64,000 nt of DNA, from assembly GCA_916049765.1 (NCBI GenBank), contig CAJZIX010000004.1, forward strand, positions 1-64,000, written 5' to 3'. The translations under genes were made by a program, and so were the position numbers. The notes under the pieces were generated by a model, which was given only the letters and a program-made list of their open reading frames with translations, was not told the DNA's origin and made no database searches. Source of the stretch: an uncultured bacterium (lineage in GTDB: Bacteria; Patescibacteriota; Gracilibacteria; Absconditabacterales; Absconditicoccaceae). This document shows, piece by piece, positions 45,117 through 56,423 of the stretch. Position 1 is the stretch's first letter; the number at the start of each line of letters is the position of its first letter.

Positions 45117-46352
45117 ATGAGGTTTTTATCCTACTTTGTGGATGCACGAAAGACCATTATGGCCAATAAGATGAGGTCTGGATTGAGTACTTTGGGAATT
45201 GTTATTGGGATGGCATCGGTAGTGGTAATGATGGCAATTGGACATGGAACCGAGAAAAGTATTACGAAGACTTTGGGAGAATTTGCAAAAAATAAGATTT
45301 CTATCTCTTCTGAAGGAGACTTTTCTTCTCGAGATGAAAATAATGATAAACCTGGAGGTTATGTGCAAAAAGTCACTTTTACCAAGGAGATTGTTCCTTA
45401 TATTGAATACTATTTCCCTGAATTAAGTGGAAGAATCTCTTATCAGGTCAATGTGCCAGGTGGAACCGTTAAAATCGGGAAAAAATCTGAAGAAGTTTCA
45501 GCAGTTGGAGTGCCTCCCATTTGGTTTGAACTCAATGAAAAGAAGCTTGAAGAAGGAAGCTTTTTTTCCAAGGCTCATTATGAAGAAAAGGCTTTTGTTG
45601 CTGTTATTAATGGGGGATTTAGAGATACTTTTTTTAAAACGAAAGATCCGCTTGGGAAAAAATTTATTTTTAATAAAAAAGAGTTTACGATTGTAGGAGT
45701 TTTGAAAAAAACAGAATTTGATCGATGAAATCAAATCTATATTCCAGATACGACTGCAGCAGAAAGAATCCTTCATAAGAATGCTATTGATAGTTTTGAT
45801 GTTCTTCTTGATCCCCAGGATGATAATAAGCTTCGACAAAATAAACTAGCCTATCTTTTGCTCAAAAAATATAATAAATTATCACTAACGAATGCTGGAT
45901 TCAACATTTCTAGTTTTGCAGAGCAGCAGGAAGAAATGAAAAAATCCCTCCAAGGAATGAAAATGTTCCTTTTGGCGATGGGGGCGATTTCGCTTCTCGT
46001 AGGAGTAATGAATATTATGATCGTTTCTGTTACGGAAAGAACCAGAGAAATTTGAATTAGAAAAGCGATTGGAGCTCTCAATAAAGATATTATTGTGCAG
46101 TTTCTGGTTGAATCTGTTGTGATTACGCTTATTTGAGGATTTGTTGCTTTTCTTCTGAGTTATGGTATTGTTTATTTTGTGAATAAATTCCTTTCTGATC
46201 CTACTCAATGACTTGGACTTTCTGCAGAAATTGATCAGCATATTATGATTACAACTTTTTTCATTACGACATGTACAGGAATCGTTTTTGGAATCTTGCC
46301 TGCGAGAAAGGCAGCAAAGCTTAAGCCGATTGATGCTTTGAGATTTGAATAG
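45117..46352 (+). CDS. FtsX-like permease (MacB type)
   Basis: The 411-residue permease begins with a cytoplasmic helix and the first membrane segment (MRSGLSTLGIVIGMASVVVMMAIG), followed by a large outer domain of about 230 residues and three more membrane helices. The last part contains MNIMIVSVTERTREIGIRKAIGA, a hallmark of the MacB/FtsX superfamily, and the C-terminal LPARKAAKLKPIDALRFE. With the ABC ATPase and the adaptor it would form a MacAB-like exporter for peptides, antibiotics or lipoproteins. UGA glycines occur in the outer domain and in the GIRKAIGA block. Confidence 0.93.
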
Positions 46353-46401
46353 TTAAAAATCTTATTATTATCTTTTTCAGAATTTTAATTTTTTAGACAA
46401 A

Positions 46402-47472
46402 ATGAAAAGAATTTTTATTCTCTTGATTTCTCTTCTTATTCGATGATGTGCTAAAAGTTTTGCTTGGTCCTACCCTGTGAAACAAGTCGAAGGAAATTTC
46501 TGTGGACAAACAGGATGACTTTGTAAAATTGATCTTCCTCGTATAGAAAAGGCAGATTATTTGAAATATCAGAATTTTTCTCGTTATCGTCAGATTTATA
46601 CTGTGATGTGGTGAGGAACGTATTTTGGTGGATGGGATTTCTGATTTTGATCTCATCAAGGGGTAGATATTGCAAGTATTAAGGGGACTCCTATCTATTC
46701 AGCAGGGGATGGAGAGGTTGTTTTGGCGGAAAGTAGAGGAGAACGAGGAAATACGGTTGTTATTAGACATAATTGGAAAAATCAGGTTTTACATACGGTT
46801 TATGCACATTTAGAGACAATAGAAGTAAAGGTCTGAGATCAAGTAAAAGAAGGACAATTGATTGCAAAGATGGGAGCTACCGGGAATACTACAGGACCTC
46901 ATGTTCATTTTCAGATAGATACGAATGAAGGAAAGCATCCTTATTTTCCTAAGGGCTGTGGGGGAACGATTGCAGAGGTTGTAAACGAGGCTAAATGTTG
47001 GAATCAAATTAAACAGAATACTCTAGATCCTATTTTGTTTTTAGAAACACAATGAACGGTTTTTTTGGCAGAAAGGGGAGCATTGAAGAGCCAGAAGACT
47101 TCTTCATTTGGTTTTTTAGAATACCGTGATCTAGATATAAAGATGGAAAATCCAATCTTGATGCAGGGATCTTTAGCAAAGATTTCGCTCCAAACGAAAA
47201 ATGATCGTGATGGATTTTTAGCTGATGAGTTGACTTTTAGTTCAACATCAGATTTTGAATTTTTCCCGTCAAAGGTTTCTTATATTGGATCATGAAGATC
47301 AGTTTCTTTTGTCCCTAAGCAAGCAGGACTTTATCCTATTTACTTGAAATCTAAAGACAAAACGGTGAAGACTTTGAGGATTTTTGTCCTAGATGAGGCA
47401 ACAAGAAAAATTTTAGAACAAAAGGCTGAATCTAATCCAGCATTACAAGAGGTTTTAAATAATATAAAATAA
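46402..47472 (+). CDS. M23 family peptidase, secreted
   Basis: The 356-residue protein has a signal peptide with a possible lipobox (IRGC, unusual because of the Arg). The M23 peptidase core has HQGVDIASIKGTPIYSAGDG, VYAHLETIEVKVGD and HVHFQ, with the zinc ligands His-x3-Asp and His-x-His. M23 enzymes cut peptidoglycan cross-bridges, often during division. The C-terminal 130 residues form a beta-rich domain of unknown role. Many glycines are UGA. It follows the exporter genes at a 49-base gap. Confidence 0.9.
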
Positions 47473-47553
47473 GATACTGATTTTTGAGATAAAAATCCTT
47501 GTATTTTTGAATCTAAATACTAGACTATTTTTAGTTTTATCTCTCTTTAAAAA

Positions 47554-48099
47554 ATGTTAAAAATCAAATCTCTTGTCTGGATAAATGGATTATTTCTTAT
47601 TGTACTTTGAATGTTTCTTTTCTTTTTGCCAGAGGAAGTATTTAGAATTGTAGTTATTGTTTTAGGAGTAGAAACGCTTTTGTCTGGAGGGATTTGAGCT
47701 GTTATTTCTTGGAATCAGAAAGATTATCAATATAGAGGGCTTCTTTTCTTTTGAGCTTTATTTGAAGTAGTTTTTTGATTATTGCTTCTGATTTTTCCAT
47801 GATTTTCTGAATGGATTGTGAAAGTTTTGGTTATTATCCTAGGAGTTTTAATTTTTATAAAGGGGATTTTTACTATTTTTGATGGGCTTAAAGCAAAAGA
47901 AATGCAGATTGGAAGCTGGTGGGTCTTGCTTATTATGGGAAGTGCAGGGGCCCTTTTTGGTTTGTTCCTTGTTACCAATGCTTTTTTTAGTTTTCTTCTT
48001 CTGAATAGTTTATTAGGATTTACTCTCGTCCTTTTTTGAATTTGATTGATTATGTGAGGATTTCAGATAAAAAATGTAGAAAAGCTCTCTTGAGCCTAG
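47554..48099 (+). CDS. DUF308/HdeD-like membrane protein
   Basis: The 181-residue protein has six hydrophobic helices in three similar pairs (for example VWINGLFLIVLGMFLFFLPE and VVLGLL-type segments), the usual arrangement of DUF308/HdeD membrane proteins. The repeat unit has a Gly in mid-helix and a short loop with Trp. HdeD is linked to acid resistance in E. coli, but the molecular role is not established. UGA glycines are frequent. The stop is 42 bases before the groES promoter. Confidence 0.8.
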
Positions 48100-48140
48100 G
48101 GACTCTAAGAAATAGAAGTAGCATTTTTAGTTTTTTTCTC

Positions 48141-48197
48141 TTGAATTTATCTTTCACTTTTTTATAACGGTATAGCACCTGTATACCCTATGTGATA
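48141..48197 (+). promoter_or_regulatory. groES promoter with CIRCE-like operator
   Basis: A -35 box TTGAAT (48141-48146) and a -10 box TATAAC (48163-48168) are 16 bases apart, then TAGCAC-N13-GTGATA follows at 48173-48197. Box order, spacings and even the odd base of the operator are the same as in front of groEL. Confidence 0.7.
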
Positions 48198-48254
48198 TTT
48201 TAGTAAGGAATACAGAACTTAAGTCAGATTTTTTATTTTTGTAAGAAAAAGATA

Positions 48255-48554
48255 ATGACAAAACTTATTCCATTAGAAGATCATGTTATTGTAAAGCCTC
48301 TTAGTGAGGAAACTACTACTAAATCTGGGATTATTCTTCCAGAAAGTAAGGAAAAACCCAGCAAAGGTCAAGTTGTAGCGGTTGGAGATGGAAAAATCCT
48401 TGAAAATGGCTCAAGAGCTCCTGTTGATGTAAAGGTTGGAGATATTGTCTATTTTGCAAAGTATTCGATTGATGAACTAGAGATCGATGAAGAAGGGCAG
48501 AAAGTTAAATATCTTGTTATGAAGCAAAGTTATATTATGGCAAAAGAAGCTTAG
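48255..48554 (+). CDS. groES: co-chaperonin GroES
   Basis: GroES caps the GroEL chamber. The 99-residue product starts KLIPLEDHVIVKPL, contains the mobile loop ETTTKSGIILPE and VGDIVYFAKYSIDELE, and ends with the usual hydrophobic strand. No UGA is used. It is not next to groEL, which is unusual, yet both genes have the same promoter and CIRCE-like site. A TCAGATTTTTT motif lies 31 bases upstream. Confidence 0.96.
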   Translation: MTKLIPLEDHVIVKPLSEETTTKSGIILPESKEKPSKGQVVAVGDGKILENGSRAPVDVKVGDIVYFAKYSIDELEIDEEGQKVKYLVMKQSYIMAKEA

Positions 48555-48576
48555 TTTATTTCTTGTTTGATGAGAA

Positions 48577-49233
48577 ATGAAAAAATCAATTGCTGTATTA
48601 TCTATAGTAGCTTGTCTATTTTTTGTAGGGACTAGTTTTGCAGCAGATCGTTCTCTGGCTTTTACTTGGGCTTATGAGCAAGGACTTTTGCAGAGGGATG
48701 CAGAGCTTGCTTGAAAAGCTCATTTAACGAGGGAAACTATAGCACCACTTTTACTTCAGTATATCAGTAAGGTCGCTAAAAAGGACTATAGTGATCGTTG
48801 ATGTAATGCTATTGATCTTGATACAGCTGATTCTCATTATAGAGCAGATTTGCAAAAGCTCTGTTGATATGGTGTTATGCTCGGATATCAGAAAAAGCTC
48901 TTCCCTAAAAGGGCTCTTACTAATGCTCAAGCTGTTGTATTAGTTATGAGAATTGTTGATGGTTTTCAGAAACAGGGGAAATGAAGTCAACATTGGGCTA
49001 TTCATTATTTTGAAAGAGCGAAAAAACTTTGATATGAGGGAATTCTTCCAATTTATTATCAAAAGGAAAAGTTGATGAATTTAGAGAATTTTATTACTTT
49101 TCTTTATAGTGTTGAACATCCTCATCAACCTTTAGTTCAGAATACTGTTATTCCGTGAACTAGGTATCAACAAGGAAATAATGAGTGATCAACGGATATT
49201 CTTCTTCAATTGCTTGAAATTATGAAGCCTTAG
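48577..49233 (+). CDS. secreted protein with a possible SLH-like segment
   Basis: The 218-residue protein has a clear signal peptide (MKKSIAVLSIVACLFFVGTSFAA). The mature part has helices similar to S-layer homology modules. One stretch, LGYQKKLFPKRALTNAQAVV, resembles the SLH pattern of F-x-P-x-x-x-L-T-R-A-E-x-A, and a second, KKLGYEGILP, follows. SLH modules bind proteins to the cell wall or surface layer. The match is partial, so the call is cautious. Around ten UGA glycines occur. It starts 22 bases after groES. Confidence 0.55.
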
Positions 49234-49360
49234 AGAGAGTTAAATAGAATGATAAATTTTTCACCTCATATTCAGAAATATAAAAAATATGTTTTTTTTG
49301 CATAAAATAGTTTTTTTAAATTAATTATTTTTTTGAGGGCTTATTTTTTAGAATAAGAAA

Positions 49361-49387
49361 AAATCCTGACTAAGATCAGGATTTTTT
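49361..49387. terminator. hairpin terminator
   Basis: AAATCCTGA and TCAGGATTT enclose a short loop with T after it. It lies 11 bases past the stop of the coiled-coil gene on the minus strand. Confidence 0.75.
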
Positions 49388-49397
49388 TATAATAAAT

Positions 49398-49952
49398 TTA
49401 TTTTAAGAGGTAGTCTAGATAAATTCCAATATTCCTCGTATACTCATCTTTGCTAGCCTTAAAAGTTTCCAAAATCAGACCTACTTTCTGCTGAGTTTCA
49501 GAATCTTTAGACTTAATAATTGGAACTAAGCTTTCTAAGATAGAAGTTTTGCTTCCTAGAGATGATTTTGCTAGTTCTACTTCAGGAGTAAATTTTGCTT
49601 TTACTTCCATAGCCTCAGCTTTCTTTTCTAGCTCTTTTTGCTTCTTTTCAAGCTCGGCTTGTTTAGCTTCTAGCTCTTTCTGTTTCTCTTCTAGGAGTTT
49701 CTGCTTGTATTCAGGAGAATTAAGGTATTCTTCCTGCTTTTTTTGCTTCGCCCATTCTTCATATTCTTTTCTTATAGCTTTTCATTTTTCAACACACTCC
49801 TCATAAGATAGTTCGGAATTTTTTAAATATTTTATATATTTACAATTATCTTCCGGCGACATCTCTACATTATAATAATGAAGATTTGACATACCAAAAG
49901 ACAATCAGCAAAACGAGAATAATATTGAAAAAAGAAATAATAGTTTTTTCAT
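49398..49952 (-). CDS. secreted coiled-coil protein
   Basis: The 184-residue protein has a signal peptide (MKKLLFLFSILFSFCGLSFG), then a region with CKYIKYLKNS and EECVEKGKAI, a strongly charged coiled coil of Glu, Lys and Gln (about residues 70-115), and a C-terminal helical domain with VELAKSSLGSKTSILESL. I know no family for it. The coil suggests a periplasmic or surface tether or oligomer. Two UGA glycines are seen, one in the signal peptide. Confidence 0.7.
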
Positions 49953-50256
49953 CTTGCAAAATTAGCAAAAATAAAAACAATTACTTATTATGGTTATATA
50001 TACAAAAGTCAAGCTAACTTGTTTCTACTATATTTATGGCGGTAGCACAATAGGTTTCTCTTATATCATTATCTGTAAAAGCAACCGCACAGGCAACAAT
50101 AGTACTCTTTCTTTAGATGTGGTGCAGATCAGCTGGCTATTCCCTTAGCCATACAGGCCCTTTTATAATTATCTGATTTAGACAAGTATCCTTAATTTTT
50201 TTCCTCAATGACCATTTAGGCATTTGAACTTATAGCAGGATTTTGAGCTATAGATA
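49953..50256. other. intergenic region with a decayed coding remnant
   Basis: No intact gene is seen. On the minus strand two short frames look protein-like, one with KRACMAKGIASGS and, shifted, one with STIVACAVAFTDNDIRETYC. They share the style of a cysteine-containing secreted protein and may be a frameshifted leftover. Confidence 0.35.
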
Positions 50257-52896
50257 TTATACCATTCTTTTTAAAACTTTATAATCAATCTTTCCACTTC
50301 AGAGGAGAGGAATTGCTCCAATTTTTTTGATAGCATTGATCTTGATTAAGTTAGAAACGCCTTTTTCTTTTAGGTAGGTATTTACTTCTTTTAAACTAAT
50401 TTCAAGATCTACACTAAAGAGGGTAATTTCGATTCAGTTTTCAGTTTCTTTTCCTTCTAGAGCTAGATTTGCTTCTTCACTATTTCATCGTTTTTCTTGC
50501 AAGAGATTCTCTAGGAAAGGAAGCGAGATCATTTCTCCACCGAGTTTTAGAAATCTTTTTTTTCTTCCCGTGATATAGAGATATTTGTCTTTATCAAGGT
50601 AACCTAAATCACCAGTTCTATACCAGATTTTTCATCCTTTTTTGATAAATGGACTTTCAATACTTTTGTCTGAATATCCATTGAAAACACTTGGTCCAGA
50701 ATAATAGATCATCCCTTCTTGATTGGATTTTAACTCTTCTTCTGTTTCAAGGTCTAAAACTTTGATTTCACCGTTTCCAAGTGCTATCCCTACGGATTGA
50801 GCTTTCTGGTTTTCTATAGGGTTTATTGAAATAATCGGGCTACATTCTGTGATTCCATATCCTTCCAAAATAAGTCATCCAGGAATTATTTTTTTGAATT
50901 TCTCAAAAATTTGTTCATTACATTTTTCTCCTCCAGTAATCACATAACGAAGAGAAGAAAGTTGATCTGGTTTTGCAATATTGAGGAGATTTCTGAGAAA
51001 TGTTGGAGTTGTTGCAAGCAGAGTTGGTTTTGTATGTTTAATGAGTTTTGCTGCGGTAAGGGAGTCGTTAGGATCTGGAGTACTGATGTTTCTTAGGCCC
51101 ACAACAAGTGGGAGAATAGTATTTACAGTAAATCCAAAGCTATGGAATGGTGGTAAGTAGCAGAAAAATCTTTCATCATGCTTGATATTCATGATTTGTA
51201 ATGCTCCTTTAAGATTAGAGATTAGGTTTTTATGAGTGAGAGGTACTGCTTTTGGTAGTGCTTCACTTCATGAGGTATAAAGCACTACTGCTGTACTATC
51301 AAGAGTTTTTGGAAGAGGGAGGCTTCGACTTTTTATTAATGCTTTTAGTTTACGGTGGAGAGGAATGTGCTTTAGTAAGTCCTCTAAGAAAATAAAATCA
51401 TAGTTATTGAGTCGTGTTATATTAAGTTTATTAAAGAATGCTTTTGAAGTCAGAATTTTTTTTGTTTTTGAATACTTTACACAGTGATCAAAAGCACTCT
51501 CTGGGTTGGTTCGATTCATCATGACCGGAATCTTCTCTGCAAGATAACTCGCAAGGATCAAGGTTCCTACACTTCCAATTGCTGGAAGCATAATCCCGAT
51601 CTGTTTTCCAGGAATTTCTTTGAGGTAATCACTAATGAGAAGTGCTTTCAGTGCAATATCATGTCTTGTTTGTAAGCCGAAGATACTGTCGTAACTTTGG
51701 GTTGCGTGTTTATTTGCTTTCCATTGTTTTTTGAAATGTTCTAAGATGTTACTTTCTTCATCTAAATCTCGTTTTTCTTCCTGAATTTCTGGAATATTTC
51801 GTTCACAAGGGAGAAAGTCTGAGTCTTCACTTTTAGTTAATCATGAAGCCATAGCTACGAGATCAGCAACTGTTTTTAGCTCAAGAATCGGAGTATTTGA
51901 AGCTTCTGGAAAACGATTTAAAATAAGGTTTTTGATTTCAGCCATATCGAGAGAATCTAAATAGAGGTCAAGAATCAGATTTGATTTTAGTGAAATTTTT
52001 TCTTCTAGGGATAGATCTTTAATTCTTCTGAGTTCTTGGATGATTTCTTTAACAGTATTTTCTGAAAATCTTGTAGTATCGTATTGCTGAGTTTGTTTGA
52101 GCTCTTGTATTGAATGTCTGATATGAAGCGGTAATTTTTTATTTTTTACATCGTTATAGTAGAAGTAATGAGGAATGTAGTTGATTGTTTCTTCGCCTTT
52201 TTCATTATAAAAGTCTTCTAAAACCTGATTGAAAACTTCTAATGATTCTGTACTAGCAAGTTTGATTTCTTCTGTTTTATCTACAAATTCAATTTGAATC
52301 TTTCTTTTTGGGAGGAAGAAAAAAAGATTAGCAATCATTCGTCGTAGTCCTTTTAGAAGTCATCAAGCAAGGCTTGGTGCACCTCCTGTTCGTGCATTAG
52401 ACCATACACTTCCTCGAAGTCCGCTTGTTCTGACAAGAAGGATCTTTGTTTGTCCAGTGAGGGATTTTGTTGCAAGATAGGCTGATTTTTTTCCTCCTAG
52501 ATACTCTAGTCCTTGTCCAGCGAGTTGACCAGAAGGATAGAGGAGAACTGAATCTCAATGATGAAGTGCAAGGATTAAATCATCAAAAGCTTGTTCTATT
52601 TTTTTACTACTTTGATCTAGATTTTTTTTTTCTTTTGAAATTTCTTCTATGGTAATTGTTCCTAATTCTCTAAAAATTCGTCTTAAAAAAATATTTTCGG
52701 AAAATCTGGAAGTCGCAACAGCTCTAAGTTTTTTTTGAGGGGCAAAAAGACACCAGATAAAAACAGGATCAATATAGGCAATATGATTTGGGAGGATCAG
52801 ATAATTTGATTGTGGATCAAGTTTTGGAAGATTTTTAATTTCTAGAGTATAACGAGATTTTGCTATCCAGAGAAAGAGTTTTGCTAGTCGTTTCAT
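50257..52896 (-). CDS. PlsC acyltransferase - ACP - acyl-AMP ligase fusion
   Basis: The 879-residue protein joins three activities. The first 230 residues form a 1-acylglycerol-phosphate acyltransferase-type domain with PNHIAYIDPVF (the HX4D motif) and LYPSGQLAG. Next, near residues 320-360, NLILDLYLDSLDMAEIKN has the Asp-Ser-Leu of an acyl carrier protein. The rest is an AMP-forming acyl ligase: VVLYTSGSEALPKAV, EGYGITECSPI, YRTGDLGYLD and a GSGKIDYKVLK catalytic lysine. E. coli Aas has the acyltransferase and ligase but no carrier. This enzyme could activate scavenged fatty acids, park them on its own carrier and acylate lysophospholipid. UGA glycines lie in the ligase motifs (YTSGS, GLI-type loop). 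Confidence 0.85.
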
Positions 52897-53170
52897 GTTT
52901 TTTATTTCCTAAACTAAAAGGATATTTTGAATATATACAAAGAGTTAAATTTCTCAAGTGTTTTCTTTGTGTCTTTTGAAATTTGATTAGAGTATTTCAA
53001 GAGATGTTAGATTTTTCAAAAATTCTATCTTATATTTTTTTTGATAATGAAGATATCATTAAATTTTAAATGTCAAGTTATGGATTTTCTTTTTGCTTGC
53101 AATCAGACCTAGGATTTCTAATATGATGGTGAAAATGAGTCAGATTTTTTTATTTTTTCAAACTTTCTTC

Positions 53171-55765
53171 ATGGACGAAAAAGAACTTCTTCAGCCAAGT
53201 AATGAAAAGCTGATTACTCATCCAATAGAAAAAGAAATCACTCAATCCTACATTGACTATGCGATGTCAGTGATTGTTTCTCGTGCTTTACCAGATACGA
53301 GAGATGGATTCAAGCCAGTGCTTAGGAGAATCCTCTTTGGAATGTACCAAATGAACAACTTCTACAACCAGAAGCACAAAAAATCTGCGAGAATTGTCGG
53401 AGATGTGATGTGAAAATATCATCCTCACGGTGATTCGTCTATTTATGAGGCAATGGTTCGTATGGCGCAGCCATGGTCGCTCAGATATCCGCTCGTTGAT
53501 GGGCAGGGAAACTTCGGTTCTATTGATGGTGATTGAGCAGCTGCGATGAGGTATACTGAAGCGAGATTGACCAAGATTGCAGAAGAAATGCTTGCAGATT
53601 TGGAGCAGGATACGGTAGACTGGAGAGATAACTTTGATGGATCGCTCAAAGAGCCTGTGATGCTTGCGACCAAATTCCCAAATCATCTCTGTAATGGAAC
53701 GATGGGAATCGCTGTAGGTATGGCGACGAATATGGCTCCGCATAACCTCAATGAAGTGCTGGATGCGTCTTTGCTTCTACTTCAAAAAGAGGGAAAAGAG
53801 GAGATCGTGACTGATGAAAACGGTGCTGAGATCAAAAGACCGATTTCGGTTTCTGTTGAGGAGATTATGGAGATCATCAAAGGACCGGACTTTCCAACCG
53901 GAGGAATGATCTTTGATAGCAATAATATTACCGAAGTCTACAAAAAAGGAAAAGGCTGAATCGTTGTTCGTGGGAAGACTCACGATGAAGTCTATGATGG
54001 AGCTCATGTGATTGTTGTAGATGAGATTCCTTACCTCGTAAATAAAGCCAATCTCGTTTCCAAGATCGGAGAACTTGTGGTAGACAAGAAGATTGAAGGG
54101 ATCAACGATATCCGTGATGAATCTAACAAAAACAAGATCAGAATTGCGATTTATCTCAAAAAAGGGGTAGATCCAGATGCGATTTTGATGCAGCTTTTCA
54201 AATTCACCGAGCTTCAGACCAATTTCAATCTCAATAATGTGTCCCTGATTGATCAAGGAACTCAGCCTAGACTGCTTAATATCAAGGATCTTTTGATGGA
54301 GTTTGTGACTTTCCGTAGGGGAGTTGTGTATCGTAGATCGGTTTTTCAGCTTAATAAGGCTAAAGACAGACTGCATATTTTGGAAGGACTGAGAAAAGCG
54401 ATTGATATCATTGATGAAGTGATTGATACGATCAAAAAGTCAGAATCCAAAGCTGATGCGAGAACTAACTTAATGGAAAAATTCTGATTCTCTGAGAAAC
54501 AGGCGGAATACATTCTTTTGATGAGATTGCAATCCCTCGTTGGACTTGAGATTCAGAAGATTAGTGATGAAATTGAGGAAAAGATCAGACTTATTGAGGA
54601 ATTGGAATGCATTATTTCTGATCCAGAGAAACTTGATGAAGTCGTAACTAAGGAATTCCTCTATATGAAGGAAAAATATGGAGATGAGAGAAGAACTGAA
54701 CTTTCTAACGATCTCAGTGTCTATAATATCAGCGGAAGCCTCAAAGAATTCCAAAAAGCAGCAGATAGAATCAAGGAAGATGTGATTTGCTGGATTGGAA
54801 ATGATTTTTCACTCAGAGTGTTATATCAGACGAGAATTCAGAATATTCCTGAAGAAACCCTTGATCTCATCTATACTCACAATCAGGATAAACTCATCGT
54901 GATTACTGATATTGGAGAGCTTGTTGTGCAGAGGCTCAAGGATTTTGGTGCAGGAAATATGGCAAAGCCTGCGATCAATCTCAAAGAACAATTCTGACTC
55001 AAAGGAAAGATCGTTTTTGCCAAGACCTTGCATTTCCAATATGACTACCTTGTATTCCTGACCAATCAAAATAGTATCAAAAAGACCAAAAAAGAACTCG
55101 TTTTGAGCTTCAAAAAATTCCCTACCACGATTATGGGACTTCAGTCAGGAGAAAAAATCTGTAGAGTTTTGCCAGTCAATGACTGAGATAATGTTGGAGT
55201 ACTTACTCAGCAGGGACGAATGCTCCTTTTCAAGTCCGATGATATCAGACCGATGGGAAAGACCGCTGGAGGGGTGAAAGCGATTGAGCTTCAGGAAGGA
55301 GATCAGGTTGCCAATATGTTCTTGCATAATGATGAGCCGTTTATCTTGATCTACTCTGATAAAAATGGAAAACTTCTTTCATTAGAAGATCTCAAAATCC
55401 GAAAGAGAGCGAGAAAAGGACAAGTCGTAATGACCGGAAATGAAAAGCTTGAAGGCGGAATCTCAATCATTGAAGGTGCGGTCAGAATTCGTTTTGCTGA
55501 TGGTAGCCTCAAGACCTTACATTCCAACGATATTTCGCTTGATGAACCAGAAACGCCACTTTACAAGATGGTAGATCAGAAGATTGATGTCGTGTATCGC
55601 CCTTGGGAAGAGAAGTCTGAAAATATGAAGTATAAAGAGGAAAAGAAAAAGGCTGAAAAAGCTGAATGAGGACTCTTTGATCTTCCTGCTAGTGAAGAAA
55701 AAGAAACTGTTAAAAATTCTGGAACTTCAGAAATCGTTGAAAATCCTGAAAATTCACAAGACTAA
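53171..55765 (+). CDS. gyrA: DNA gyrase subunit A
   Basis: GyrA cuts and rejoins DNA for supercoiling. The 864-residue product has QSYIDYAMSVIVSRALPDTR, DVMGKYHPHGDSSIYE, AAAMRYTEARLTK with the catalytic Tyr, and C-terminal beta-pinwheel blades such as RPMGKTAGGVKAIELQEGD. The canonical GyrA box (QRRGGKG) is not obvious: the closest is RKRARKGQVV, so a ParC-like enzyme is the alternative. The ATG at 53171 follows a T-rich leader with TCAGATTTTTT 31 bases ahead. Seven or so UGA glycines occur, including the one in VMGKYHPHGD. Confidence 0.9.
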
Positions 55766-55773
55766 AATAATCT

Positions 55774-55822
55774 GAAAACTACTCTTATATCATAGAAAAG
55801 TTAAGGAGTAGTTTTCTTTTTA
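55774..55822 (+). terminator. terminator after gyrA
   Basis: GAAAACTACTC and GAGTAGTTTTC form a perfect 11-base stem with a 21-base loop, followed by five T. Confidence 0.8.
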
Positions 55823-55906
55823 CTTACAAAAGGGAAAGTCAGATTTTTATACTTTTTGTCTGGAGTTGTTTTTTTGAGGTGGTAGTTTTATTTTTGAGTA
55901 AGAGTA

Positions 55907-56305
55907 ATGGATTTAAGTGTTCTAGAAAAACTAGCATTACCAAAAGGGGAGTGGTGTTTAGTATCAGGAAAATGTTTAGAGTTGAGAGGATTGAGAAAAA
56001 GTGAAGATTGGGATATCTTGGTTTCTCGTTCCTTTTTTGAGGATTTAATACAAAAATTTCCAAATCATCTTAAAACTTCATATTATAAAACTCCGATTTT
56101 AGTTTTTGATAATGAAAAAATTGAGATATTCAAAGATTTACCTTTTTTTGAAGGTCAGGAGGAAGAAATCATTAATCAGGCAGAATTAATAGACTGACTC
56201 CCTTGTATGGAGATATCCACTCTTATTCGTTTTAAGACTTTGATGGGGAGGCAAAAGGATTTCAGAGATATTGAACTTTTGCAAAAAATAAGGAATAATG
56301 CGTAG
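55907..56305 (+). CDS. small nucleotidyltransferase-like protein
   Basis: The 132-residue protein has the pattern WCLVSGKCLELRGLRKSEDW followed by DILVS. It resembles the G-S-x-x-L-x-G-x-R-x-x-x-D-x-D segment of the nucleotidyltransferase superfamily, with D-W-D as the metal-binding pair. Later residues (ILVFDNEKIEIFKDLPF) fit the third strand. A minimal enzyme of this kind may modify RNA, protein or a small molecule. No partner antitoxin is adjacent. One UGA glycine near 56195. Confidence 0.6.
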
Positions 56306-56423
56306 CTAAAACCAATAAATTGAATAAATTTGTTATATAAAAATCAGATTTTGTATTTTCTTTAAAAATCCATTTGAAAAATCTTTATAAAACCTTACAC
56401 TGGAATTTGATTTTTTATTTGTT

